Source of the DNA: Roseomonas sp. 18066
Lineage (GTDB): Bacteria > Pseudomonadota > Alphaproteobacteria > Acetobacterales > Acetobacteraceae
DNA: 39,003 bases
NCBI RefSeq assembly: GCF_902706185.1
Contig: NZ_CACSJM010000045.1
Coordinates: forward strand, 1-39,003
Reading direction: 5' to 3'
Shown: piece by piece, positions 22,334 to 30,964 of the stretch
Numbering within the stretch: the stretch's first letter is position 1
Layout: each line of letters begins with the position of its first letter
Notes under the pieces: model-generated
What the model saw: the letters and a program-made list of their open reading frames with translations, nothing else
Databases searched by the model: none
What the model was told of the DNA's origin: nothing
Made by a program: the position numbers and the translations under genes

Positions 22334-24001
22334 TTGAGCATCGCCAATCGCATCCTTCTCGGCTTCACCGCCCTCACGCTGCTGCTGGTCGGGCTCGGGG
22401 TCTATGGGCTGAACCAGATCGGCGTGGTCACCCGCGCCACCGAGCAGATCGTCAGCCGCGACCTGATGACGCTGCGCCAGCTGATGGAGCTGCGCGACGC
22501 CGAGGCCGACATGCACGAGGCCCGCGCCCGCACCACCTCGCGCTTCCTGGTGCGCAGCCTGGGCCGCGAATTGCGCGGCGAGGACCCGGTGCAGGCCTGG
22601 CCCGGCCACCTGGCCCGGGCCGAGGGGCTGCTGCAGCAGATGGCGCAATCGGCCAACCAGAATGCGGCGGCGGCGCTGAGCAGCGACCGGCGCGACGGCT
22701 GGCAGCAGATCGGCCAGCTGCTGGCCCAGGCGCAGACGCCGCTGCGGCAGATCCGCGAGGCCAGCCAGGCGCAGTTCGCGGCGATCCGCGCCGAGGACCT
22801 GGCCCAGGTGCAGGGCATCGGCGAGGGCATCGTGCTGGCCCGCGCCGAGCTCGGCCGGCTGATCGACCGGCTGCAGGAGGCGGTGAATGCCAGCATCGCG
22901 ACCGGCCAGCAGCGCGGCAACGAGATCTATGAGGAAAGCCGGCTGTCGGTCGCCCTGGTCCTGGTCGCCGCGGTGCTGCTGGCCATCGCCATCACCCTGG
23001 TGATCCGCCGTTCCATCGTGCAGCCGCTGGGCGCCTTCATGGCCTTCGTCGAGCGGGTCGGCCGCGGCGACCTGGGCGGCGAGGCGGCGATCACCGGGCG
23101 CGACGAGCTCGGCCGGCTCGGCGTCACGCTGAACGCCATGGTCGATGGCCTGCGCCAGCTGGCGCGGCAGAGCCGCGACGCGACCGAGAACCTGAACGCC
23201 GCCGCCGCCGAGATCCGCGCCAGCACGCAGGAGCAGGCGGCGAGCGTCGAGGAGCAGCTGGCCGCCGTGCAGGAGACGGCGGCGACCGTCGACGAGATCA
23301 CCCATTCCGGCGTGCAGATCGGCAAGCGCGCGCAGGAGGTGATCGCCTCGGCCCAGGCCACCGCGCAGACCTCGACCGCGGGGCTCCGCGCCGTCGACGA
23401 GACGGTGCGCTCGATGGACCTGATCCGCGACCAGGCCGAGGCGGTGGCCGGCAATATCGTGGCGCTGTCGGAGAAGACCCAGGCGATCGGCGAGATCATC
23501 GCCAGCGTCAACGACATCTCCGAGCGCAGCCACCTGCTGGCGCTGAACGCCGCCATCGAGGCGGCGGCGGCCGGCGAGCAGGGCCGCTCCTTCGCCGTCG
23601 TCGCCGCCGAGATGAAGACGCTGGCCGACCAGGCCAAGGAGGCCACCGGCCAGGTGCGCTCGATCCTCGGCGACATCCAGCGCGGCATCAATTCCTCCGT
23701 CATGCTGACCGAGGAGGCGGTGAAGCGCGTCGCCGCCGGGCGTGAGCGCACCGACACCACCCATGCGACGATCACCGAGATCAGCAGCCGCATCCAGGAG
23801 AGCGTGCAGACCTTCCAGCAGATCGTGGCCAGCACCAACCAGCAGCAGCTGGGCATCGAGCAGGTGATGAGCGCGCTGCAGAACATCCGCCAGGCCAGCC
23901 AGCAGACCGCCGCCGGCACCCGCCAGCTGGACACCGCCGCGGCCAATCTGTCGCAGCTGTCGCAGCAGCTGGTCGGGCTCGCCGACCGCTACCGCCTCTG
24001 A
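22334..24001 (+). CDS. Methyl-accepting chemoreceptor, membrane-bound
   Basis: This receptor of 555 residues starts at a TTG (22334) with GGAG eight bases upstream. Membrane helix 1 is at about residues 7-27 (LLGFTALTLLLVGLGVYGL) and helix 2 at about 203-222 (ALVLVAAVLLAIAITLVI). The periplasmic part between them (about 170 residues) looks all-helical, four-helix-bundle-like. A HAMP domain (about 224-278) precedes the signalling coiled coil with its hairpin tip near 394-420 (ISERSHLLALNAAIEAAAAG). The arginine found after EAA in most receptor tips is alanine here. There is no C-terminal CheR-docking pentapeptide; the protein ends LVGLADRYRL. It should drive the CheA at 24012. The ligand is unknown. 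Confidence 0.93.
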   Translation: MSIANRILLGFTALTLLLVGLGVYGLNQIGVVTRATEQIVSRDLMTLRQLMELRDAEADMHEARARTTSRFLVRSLGRELRGEDPVQAWPGHLARAEGLLQQMAQSANQNAAAALSSDRRDGWQQIGQLLAQAQTPLRQIREASQAQFAAIRAEDLAQVQGIGEGIVLARAELGRLIDRLQEAVNASIATGQQRGNEIYEESRLSVALVLVAAVLLAIAITLVIRRSIVQPLGAFMAFVERVGRGDLGGEAAITGRDELGRLGVTLNAMVDGLRQLARQSRDATENLNAAAAEIRASTQEQAASVEEQLAAVQETAATVDEITHSGVQIGKRAQEVIASAQATAQTSTAGLRAVDETVRSMDLIRDQAEAVAGNIVALSEKTQAIGEIIASVNDISERSHLLALNAAIEAAAAGEQGRSFAVVAAEMKTLADQAKEATGQVRSILGDIQRGINSSVMLTEEAVKRVAAGRERTDTTHATITEISSRIQESVQTFQQIVASTNQQQLGIEQVMSALQNIRQASQQTAAGTRQLDTAAANLSQLSQQLVGLADRYRL

Positions 24002-24011
24002 CCCAGCCGTC

Positions 24012-26207
24012 ATGACCGACTTCCGCCAGGAACTGCTCGCCGCCTTCGGCATCGAGCACCAGGAGCATCTGGGCGCCATCCGCGCGGCGCTCGCCGCCGC
24101 CGGGCGCGGCCAGGTCTTCGACCTGCGCGATGTCTTCCGCCGCGCCCACAGCCTGAAGGGGGCGGCGCGCGCCGTCGACCTGCCGGTGGTGGAGGAGCTG
24201 GCGCATCGGCTGGAGGCGGTCTTCACCGCGGTGGGGGAGGCGGGGCTCAGCCTCGACGCCGCCGCCATCGCCGCCATCCAGCTCGGGCTGGACGGGATCG
24301 AGGGCTATGTCGCGGCGCTGGCCGGCGCGCCCGAGCCGGCGCCGCCCGAGGCGGCGCTGCGCGCGCTGGACGGGCTGGTCGCCATGCCCGCCCCGCCGCC
24401 ATCCGCATCGCCGGCGGAGCCCGCGCCCGCCGCGGCGCCGGAGCCCGCCGCCGTTTCCGCGGAGCCCGGCCCGGCCATCGAATACCTCCGCGTTCCCGCC
24501 GCCCAGGTCGAGGCGCTGGCCGGCGCGGTGCATGCGCTGTCCGACAGCTTGGGCCGCCAGGCCGGGCTGGAGGCCGGGCTGCGCGGGCTGGAGGCGGCGA
24601 TGCGCGGGCTGCGCCGCGACTGGGAGGGCCTGGCCGGCCTCGGCGGCAAGCGGGCCGAGGAATTCGGCCGTGGGCTGGGCCGGCTGTCGCGTGAGCTCGG
24701 CCAGCTGGCGCGCGCCCAGCGCGAGGCTGCCTGGACCGCCGAGGCCGCCGCCGCCCAGCTGCGCCGCGAGGCCGGCCGCATCAGCCTGGTCCCGGCCGAG
24801 ACGGTGCTGGGCTCGCTCGGCCGCATGGCGCGCGAGCTGGCGCGCGATGCCGGCCAGCCGGTCGCCGTGCGGCTGGAGGGGCTGTCGCTGCAGGCCGATC
24901 GCCGGGTGCTGCAGGCGCTGAAGGACCCGGTGACGCATCTGCTGCGCAACGCGGTCAGCCACGGGCTGGACCGCCCGGCCGAGCGCGCCCGCCGCGGCAA
25001 GGCGGAGCAGGCCGAGATCACCCTGGCGCTGGAGGCGCGCGGCGGGCTGCTGGTGCTGCGCGTCGCCGATGACGGGCGCGGCCCGGATCTGGCGCGGATC
25101 GAGGCGGTGGCCATCCAGCGCGGCTTGCTGCCGGCCCGCGATGCCGCCACGCCGCCGCCGCCGGCGGAGCAGCTGCTGTCCCTGGTCTTCGAGCCCGGCT
25201 TCTCCACCGCCGAGGCGGTCGACCGCCTGTCCGGCCGCGGCATCGGCCTGTCGGTGGTGGCCGAGGTCGCGCGGTCGCTCCGCGGCACCGCCCGCCTGCG
25301 GCCCCGCTTCCCCTGGGGCGCCGAGGTCGAGATCGCCGTGCCGTTTTCCGCCGCCCGCCAGCCGCTGCTGCTGGTCGAGGCCGGCGGCCAGAGCTACGGC
25401 CTGCCCAGCCACGGGGTGGAACGGCTGCTGCGCCTGCCGGCCAGCGCGCTGGAAACCGTCGAAGGCCAGGCGGTCCTGCGCATCGAAACCGAGGGTCGCG
25501 ACGTTATCGCCCCCGTGATGGCCCTGCCTGTCCTGCTCGGCGACCCGGCCATGCCCATTCCGGTGGAGGGCGGCCATGTCAAGGCGGTGCTGCTGCGAAG
25601 CGGCGACCGTCGCTGCGCCGTCGCGGTCGACGCGCTGCACGACCTGCGCGAGCTGGCGGTCGAGGCGCTGGCGCTGCCCGGCGTCGATCCCGCCCTCGTC
25701 ACCGGCGTGACCCAGCCGGAAGGCGCGCTGCCGGCGCTGGTGCTGAGCCCGGAAGGCCTGGTCGCCCGCTGGCTGCGCGATGCCGGGCAGCTGGCCGGGG
25801 CCGGGCTGAGCTTGGCCGCCGCGCCGCAGGCCCGCCCGGCGGCCACCATCCTGGTGGTGGACGACTCGATCACCACGCGGACCCTGGAGAAGAGCATCCT
25901 GGAGGCGCAGGGCTTCCGCGTGCTGCTCAGCGTCGACGGGCTGGACGCGCTGACCCTGCTGCGCGGCGGCGACGTGCCGGTCGACCTGGTGGTGGCCGAT
26001 GTCGAGATGCCGCGGATGGACGGCTTCGGCCTGCTGCAGGCGCTGAAGACCGACCCGCGCCTGGCCGCCATCCCGGTCATCCTGATGACCAGCCGCGCCG
26101 ACCCGGCGGATATCCGCCGTGGCCTCGATCTCGGCGCCGGCGCCTATATCACCAAGCAGAAATTCGACCAGCGCGAGCTGCTGGCGACCATCGGCCAGAT
26201 GCTGTGA
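24012..26207 (+). CDS. CheA-type hybrid histidine kinase with C-terminal receiver (WspE-like)
   Basis: This is the central kinase of the cluster, 731 residues. The N-terminal HPt domain has the phospho-accepting histidine at 46 (RRAHSLKGAARAV). A Pro/Ala-rich linker (about 108-158) stands where the P2 docking domain would be. The dimerisation/P3 region is followed by the kinase domain with N-box HLLRNAVSHGLDRP (about 307-320), ADDGRGPDLARIEAVA and LSGRGIGLSVVAEVARSL. The CheW-like P5 domain follows. A C-terminal receiver has an intact acidic pair (VVDDS), phosphorylatable D663 (VADVEMPRMDG) and lysine (TKQKF). Lack of P2 and the fused receiver match WspE and CheA3-type kinases. It overlaps the CheB gene by four bases. 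Confidence 0.93.
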   Translation: MTDFRQELLAAFGIEHQEHLGAIRAALAAAGRGQVFDLRDVFRRAHSLKGAARAVDLPVVEELAHRLEAVFTAVGEAGLSLDAAAIAAIQLGLDGIEGYVAALAGAPEPAPPEAALRALDGLVAMPAPPPSASPAEPAPAAAPEPAAVSAEPGPAIEYLRVPAAQVEALAGAVHALSDSLGRQAGLEAGLRGLEAAMRGLRRDWEGLAGLGGKRAEEFGRGLGRLSRELGQLARAQREAAWTAEAAAAQLRREAGRISLVPAETVLGSLGRMARELARDAGQPVAVRLEGLSLQADRRVLQALKDPVTHLLRNAVSHGLDRPAERARRGKAEQAEITLALEARGGLLVLRVADDGRGPDLARIEAVAIQRGLLPARDAATPPPPAEQLLSLVFEPGFSTAEAVDRLSGRGIGLSVVAEVARSLRGTARLRPRFPWGAEVEIAVPFSAARQPLLLVEAGGQSYGLPSHGVERLLRLPASALETVEGQAVLRIETEGRDVIAPVMALPVLLGDPAMPIPVEGGHVKAVLLRSGDRRCAVAVDALHDLRELAVEALALPGVDPALVTGVTQPEGALPALVLSPEGLVARWLRDAGQLAGAGLSLAAAPQARPAATILVVDDSITTRTLEKSILEAQGFRVLLSVDGLDALTLLRGGDVPVDLVVADVEMPRMDGFGLLQALKTDPRLAAIPVILMTSRADPADIRRGLDLGAGAYITKQKFDQRELLATIGQML

Positions 26208-27301
26208 CGCCAGGGCCGGAGACTGCCGCCGCCGCCGCCGTGCGCGTCATGATCGTCGAGGATTCCCTCGTGGTCCGCCGGCTGCTGGCGCATATCGTCT
26301 CGCGCGACCCCCGGCTGACCCTGGTCGCCGCCGTGGCCTCGGCCGAGGAGGCGCTGCAGGAGCTGCCGCGCATCCGCCCCGACGTCATCTCGATGGATAT
26401 CCGCCTGCCCGGCATCGACGGGCTGGAGGCGACGCGGCGCATCATGGCCGAGCAGCCGACGCCGATCGTCGTCATCGCCGACAGCGTCGAGGATTCGCTG
26501 CGCATCTCGATGAACGCGCTGCGCGCCGGCGCGCTGTCGGTGGTGGAGAAGCCGGTCGGCATGGCCACCGGCGGGCATGAGCGCATCGCCGAGACCATCT
26601 GCACCCAGCTCTACATCATGAGCCAGGTGCCGGTGATCCGAAGGCGGGGCGCCTTCCTGGACGGCCCGCTGGCGCTGCGCACGGCGCCGCCGCGCGCCGA
26701 CCAGCCGCCGCAGCGCCCCGGGCTGATCGCCATCGCCGCCTCCACCGGCGGGCCGCCGGCGCTGGCCCAGGTGCTGGGCGCGCTGCCGGCGGATTTCCCG
26801 CTGCCGGTGCTGGTCGTCCAGCATATGGGCGGCAGCTTCATGGAGGGCTTCTCCCAGTGGCTGGACGGGCTGGTGGCGCCGCCCGTCGCCATCGCCCAGG
26901 AAGGCGAGGTGCCGCTGCCCGGCCGTGTCTACGTGGCGCCGGGCGACCGCCACCTGATGGTGACCGCGCAGGGCCGGCTGCGGGTCAGCGCCGAGCGGCC
27001 GATCGGCAGCCAGCGCCCGGCCGCCACCCTGCTGTTCCGCTCGCTGGCCGAGCATTGCGCCCCGCAATCCATCGGCGTGCTGCTGACCGGCATGGGCGAG
27101 GATGGCGCGCTGGGCCTGGCCGAGCTGCGCCAGGCCGGCGGCTATGCCATCACCGAGCATGAAAGCACCGCCGTGGTCTATGGAATGCCGGCCGCCGCGG
27201 TGCGGCTCGGCGGTTCCAGCCTGGCGCTGCCGCTGCCGATGATCGGGCCGCGGCTGCTGCAGCTGGCGGGCGTCGCCCCGCTGGGTGTTTCACCGCCATG
27301 A
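26204..27301 (+). CDS. CheB-type receptor methylesterase (WspF-like)
   Basis: This enzyme should demethylate the receptor at 22334 and provide adaptation; it has 365 residues from a GTG overlapping the CheA stop (GTGA). The N-terminal receiver has acidic E19/D20 (MIVEDS), phospho-acceptor D65 (ISMDIRLPGIDG) and lysine 116 (VEKPVG). The usual Thr/Ser of the receiver switch position appears to be alanine (VVIADS). The C-terminal esterase has its catalytic triad intact: S180 (IAASTGGPP), H207 (VVQHMGG) and D300 (GMGEDGALG). The stop overlaps the next gene by four bases. In wsp systems this component acts as the brake on the pathway, so loss would be expected to lock signalling on. Confidence 0.93.
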   Translation: MTPGPETAAAAAVRVMIVEDSLVVRRLLAHIVSRDPRLTLVAAVASAEEALQELPRIRPDVISMDIRLPGIDGLEATRRIMAEQPTPIVVIADSVEDSLRISMNALRAGALSVVEKPVGMATGGHERIAETICTQLYIMSQVPVIRRRGAFLDGPLALRTAPPRADQPPQRPGLIAIAASTGGPPALAQVLGALPADFPLPVLVVQHMGGSFMEGFSQWLDGLVAPPVAIAQEGEVPLPGRVYVAPGDRHLMVTAQGRLRVSAERPIGSQRPAATLLFRSLAEHCAPQSIGVLLTGMGEDGALGLAELRQAGGYAITEHESTAVVYGMPAAAVRLGGSSLALPLPMIGPRLLQLAGVAPLGVSPP

Positions 27302-29022
27302 CCGCGCCCGCGATCCTGCTGGTCGAGGATTCCGACACCCAGGCGCTGCAGATGCGCCGCCTGCTGGAGGCCCAGGGTTTTTCGGTCGCCCGCGCCGCCT
27401 CCGCCGAGCTGGCGCTGGAGCAGCTGAACGAGGCGCTGCCGGCCCTGGTCATCGTCGACTACCACCTGCCGGGGATGAATGGCGACGAGCTGGCGCGGCA
27501 GATCCGCCTCAGCACCCGCACCCGCGCCATCCCGGTGCTGATGCTGACCGAGGCGCGCGAAGGCGACCTGGAGCGCCAGGGCCTGGAATCCGGCGCCGAT
27601 GCCTATGTGCCGAAATCAGCCGATCCGGCGCTGCTGCTGCTGCGGCTGCGCGCCCTGCTGCGCCGGCGCGAGGCCAGCGGCGCCGAGGAGCCCGCGCCCG
27701 CCCCGGCCGCCGCCGAGACCTTCCGCCGCGCCCGCCTGCTGGTGGTCGATGACAGTGCCACCTACCGCGCCTATCTGGCCGGGCTGCTCGGCCGCGACGG
27801 CCATGCGGTGCAGGCGGTGGACAGTGCCGAGGCGGCGCTGCAGGCCGTGGCCGGCGCGCCCGCGCCGCTGGACTGCGTCGTGCTCAACGCCTTCAGCCAC
27901 CGCTTCGACGGCATTTCCCTCTGTGCCCGGCTGAACGCGCTGCGCGCCGCGGCGGGTCCGGGCAGCGACAGCACCGGCTTCCAGATCGTCGCGCTCGGCC
28001 ATGACGGGCCGGCCGGGCGGGAGATGCTGGCCGGCATCTTCGAGGCCGGCGCCGACGACCTGGTGCCCGCCACGGCCGAAGCCAAGGTGCTGTCCTTGCG
28101 CATCCGCGCGGCCCTGCGCAGAAAGTTCCTGCAGGATGAGGACCGCCGCGCCGTCGCCGAGCGGCGCGACCGCGAGCTTTCGGTGCGCCATGCCCAGGCC
28201 GAGGCCGCCGCCGCCCAGGCCAAGGCCGCCCTGGCCGAGGCGCTGGCGCGCGCCAATGGCGAGCTGGAGGAAGCCAACCGCGCGCTGCGCGACACCCAGA
28301 CCAAGCTGGTGCAATCGGCGAAGATGGCCTCGCTCGGTGAGCTGGTCGCCGGCATCGCGCATGAGATCAACAATCCGCTCGCCTTCATCGTCGCCCACCA
28401 GGCGACGGTGGAGCGGCTGCTCGGCCAGGTGCAGCCGATGCTGGCCGAGGGCTCGCCCGCCGCGCCGCTGGTGACCCGCTGCCGCGACCGCTCGCAGTCG
28501 ATGACGCTGGGGCTGAAGCGCATCCAGGACCTGGTGCTGAACCTGCGGAAATTCTCCCGCCAGGACGACGCCTTCCAGCGCGTCAACGTGCCCGACGCGC
28601 TGGACACCGTGCTCGCCCTGCTGGCGCACAAGCTGGCCGACCGCATCGAGATCCGCCGCGGCTATCGCGCGGTGGCCGAGCTGCGCTGCTCGCCCTCGCT
28701 GCTGAACCAGGTGGTGATGAACATCATCAGCAACGCCGCCGACGCCATCGAGGGCCGCGGCAGCATCGCGGTGGAGACGGAGAACGACACGCAATTCTAC
28801 CGCATCTGCGTCACCGATTCCGGCCCCGGCGTGCCGGAGGGCTTGCGCGAGAGGATATTCGAGCCATTCTTCACCACCAAACCGGTGGGCGCCGGCACGG
28901 GCCTCGGCCTCGCCATCGCCTACAATGTGATCCAGGCGCATGATGGCACGATCAGCGTCGGAAGCGGCCCGCAAGGCGGCGCCTGCTTCGTCGTGAGCGT
29001 GCCGATGCAGCCGGGACGCTGA
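27298..29022 (+). CDS. Hybrid histidine kinase: receiver, pseudo-receiver, coiled coil, kinase (CheS3-like)
   Basis: This cytoplasmic protein of 574 residues has no membrane segments. Receiver 1 (about 4-122) is intact: E10/D11, D54 ([12 protein letters not shown]), T84 and K106. Receiver 2 (about 145-275) keeps D151/D152 but has asparagine N197 in place of the phospho-accepting aspartate ([13 protein letters not shown]). It also lacks the switch Thr/Ser and the lysine, so it cannot be phosphorylated normally. A coiled coil (about 280-335) leads to the kinase with H355 ([12 protein letters not shown]), N-box [14 protein letters not shown]-boxes DSGPGVPEG and [13 protein letters not shown]. 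It overlaps cheB by four bases. Architecture and position suggest that CheA phosphorylates receiver 1 to control kinase output, as proposed for CheS3; this is inference. Confidence 0.9.
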   Translation: MTAPAILLVEDSDTQALQMRRLLEAQGFSVARAASAELALEQLNEALPALVIVDYHLPGMNGDELARQIRLSTRTRAIPVLMLTEAREGDLERQGLESGADAYVPKSADPALLLLRLRALLRRREASGAEEPAPAPAAAETFRRARLLVVDDSATYRAYLAGLLGRDGHAVQAVDSAEAALQAVAGAPAPLDCVVLNAFSHRFDGISLCARLNALRAAAGPGSDSTGFQIVALGHDGPAGREMLAGIFEAGADDLVPATAEAKVLSLRIRAALRRKFLQDEDRRAVAERRDRELSVRHAQAEAAAAQAKAALAEALARANGELEEANRALRDTQTKLVQSAKMASLGELVAGIAHEINNPLAFIVAHQATVERLLGQVQPMLAEGSPAAPLVTRCRDRSQSMTLGLKRIQDLVLNLRKFSRQDDAFQRVNVPDALDTVLALLAHKLADRIEIRRGYRAVAELRCSPSLLNQVVMNIISNAADAIEGRGSIAVETENDTQFYRICVTDSGPGVPEGLRERIFEPFFTTKPVGAGTGLGLAIAYNVIQAHDGTISVGSGPQGGACFVVSVPMQPGR

Positions 29023-29029
29023 CACGCCG

Positions 29030-30919
29030 ATGACCATGATGCCGGATCCGCCCGCCACCCTGCTGCTCGTCGATGACGAGCCGGAGATCCTTGTCGCTCT
29101 CTCCGACCTGCTGGAGGACGAGTTCCGCGTCCTGACCGCGAGCTCCGGCCCCGCCGCGCTGGCCCTGCTGGCGCACCAGCCGCCCGGGGCGCCGGAGGTG
29201 CATGCCATCCTCTCCGACCAGCGCATGCCGGAGATGACCGGCGATGTCTTCCTCGCCCGCGCCCGCGAGATCTGCCGCGCCGAGGCGCTGCTGCTGACCG
29301 GCTATGCCGACCTCGACGCGGTGATCAGCGCCGTCAACCACGGCCGCATCGCCGGCTACGCGCCCAAGCCCTGGGAACCGGCGGCGCTGCTCAGCATGGT
29401 GCGCAGCGCCGTCGAGCGCTTTCGTCTCGCCCGCGCGCTGGAGACCGAGCGCGCCCTGCTGCAGGGGCTGCTGGCGTCGTCGGCCGATGCGCTGTCCTTC
29501 AAGGATCGCGGCGGCCGCTTCATCCGGTTGAACGCCGCCAAGGCGCAGGCGCTGGGCCGCAGCATCGAGGCCAGCCTGGGCCTCGAGGAAGCAGCCCTCC
29601 TGCCCGAGCCCGGCCGCAGCGCGCTGCATGTCGCCGAGGCGGAGGCCTATGCCGCCGGCCGCGCGACCGAGACGCTGGAGCAGCGCGCCGCCGGCGGCGG
29701 CGCGCCGCGCTGGATCCGCACCATCCGCATCCCCGTCCATGGCGGCGACGGCGAGGCGCGGCATCTCGCCACCATCGAGCACGACATCACCGAGCAGCGG
29801 CTGATGGAGGAGCGGCTGCACCAGGCCGAGAAGATGCAGGCGCTGGGCACCATGGCCGGCGGCGTCGCGCATGACTTCAACAACCTGCTGACCGCCATCC
29901 TCGGCAGCCTGGAGCTGCTGCTGCACAGCAACCTCGCCGAGCCGCGCCAGGTGGTGCTGGCGCGCAACGCCATCAAGGCGGCCGAGCGCGGCTCCACCCT
30001 GACCCAGCGCCTCCTCAGCTTCAGCCGCAAGCGGGAGCTGCAGCTGCGGGCCACCGACGTCAACCAGCTGGTCGGCGAGCTCGAGGACCTGCTGCTGCGC
30101 TCGATCGGCCAAGCCGAGCTGCGCCATCGCCTCGACGCCGACCTCTGGCCCGCCATGGTCGACCCCGAGCAGCTCGGCCTCGCCTTGCTCAACCTCTGCA
30201 TCAACAGCCGCGACGCCATGCCCGGCGGCGGCAGCATCACCATCGCCAGCGGCAACCGCCGCATCCTGGACGACCAGGTGCCGGACCTGGCGGCCGGCGA
30301 CTATGTCTCGCTGCGCGTCATCGACACCGGCAGCGGCATGGCGCCCGTCGTGCTCGGCCAGGCCTTCGAGCCCTTCTTCACCACCAAGGAGGTCGGCAAG
30401 GGCACCGGCCTCGGCCTGTCCATGGTCTATGGGCTGACGCGGCAATCGGGCGGCACCACCACCATCGCCAGCGCGCCGGGCGAAGGCACCACCGTCGAGC
30501 TGCTGCTGCCCCGCGCCGGCGCCCCGGTGCAGGCGGTCGTCGAGGACACCGCCGCGCCCGCGACGCCGCCGCGCCAGGCCACGGTCCTGGTGGTCGATGA
30601 CGACCACGGCGTGCGCGGCGTCACCGCCACCTTCCTGGCCGATCTCGGCCACCGCGTGCTGGAAGTCGCCGATGGCGAAGCGGCCCTGGCCCTGCTGCAT
30701 GAGGGCGAGGAGATCGGGCTGCTGGTCACCGACCTGATCATGCCGCGCATGTCGGGCCGCGAGCTCGCCGAGCGCGCCCGCGACCTGCGGCCGGGACTGC
30801 CGGTGCTGGTGCTCACCGGATATGCAGACGCGGCGCCATTGGCCGCGGGGCAGCCGGTGCTGCGCAAGCCGTTCAGGCTCGGCGATCTCGCCAAAAGCGT
30901 GGAGACGCTGCTCAGGTAG
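29030..30919 (+). CDS. Hybrid histidine kinase: receiver, PAS-like, kinase, receiver
   Basis: This cytoplasmic protein of 629 residues ends the operon. The N-terminal receiver (about 9-125) has D15/D16 and D63 (ILSDQRMPEMTG), threonine in LLLTGYAD and lysine in YAPKPW, in the style of RpfG-type receivers. A PAS-like domain follows (about 140-260, LLASSADALSFKDRGGRFIR). The kinase has H281 (GVAHDFNNLLTAI), N-box LNLCINSRDAMPGGG and G-box GKGTGLGLSMVYGL. A C-terminal receiver has D568 (VTDLIMPRMSG), threonine in VLTGYAD and lysine in LRKPF. All phospho-sites are intact, so it could relay phosphate onward. No DNA-binding or GGDEF output is present. It starts seven bases after the previous stop and is followed by a strong terminator. 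Confidence 0.91.
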   Translation: MTMMPDPPATLLLVDDEPEILVALSDLLEDEFRVLTASSGPAALALLAHQPPGAPEVHAILSDQRMPEMTGDVFLARAREICRAEALLLTGYADLDAVISAVNHGRIAGYAPKPWEPAALLSMVRSAVERFRLARALETERALLQGLLASSADALSFKDRGGRFIRLNAAKAQALGRSIEASLGLEEAALLPEPGRSALHVAEAEAYAAGRATETLEQRAAGGGAPRWIRTIRIPVHGGDGEARHLATIEHDITEQRLMEERLHQAEKMQALGTMAGGVAHDFNNLLTAILGSLELLLHSNLAEPRQVVLARNAIKAAERGSTLTQRLLSFSRKRELQLRATDVNQLVGELEDLLLRSIGQAELRHRLDADLWPAMVDPEQLGLALLNLCINSRDAMPGGGSITIASGNRRILDDQVPDLAAGDYVSLRVIDTGSGMAPVVLGQAFEPFFTTKEVGKGTGLGLSMVYGLTRQSGGTTTIASAPGEGTTVELLLPRAGAPVQAVVEDTAAPATPPRQATVLVVDDDHGVRGVTATFLADLGHRVLEVADGEAALALLHEGEEIGLLVTDLIMPRMSGRELAERARDLRPGLPVLVLTGYADAAPLAAGQPVLRKPFRLGDLAKSVETLLR

Positions 30920-30928
30920 CAAGCAAGG

Positions 30929-30964
30929 CCAGGGGGAGGAATTCCCCTGGACCCCATCTTTTTT
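30929..30964 (+). terminator. Terminator of the chemosensory operon (recurring family)
   Basis: CCAGGGGGA pairs with TTCCCCTGG (one G-T pair) around a GGAA tetraloop at 30929-30950, followed by ACCCCATC and six Ts. It lies nine bases after the last stop of the operon. The T-run ends directly against the stop codon of the convergent GMC oxidoreductase gene. The sequence is almost the same as at 18861-18896. Confidence 0.85.

Noticed and set aside
27298..30919. A WspR-type diguanylate cyclase output
   Set aside because: No GGDEF motif occurs in either final gene; both end in histidine-kinase and receiver domains.
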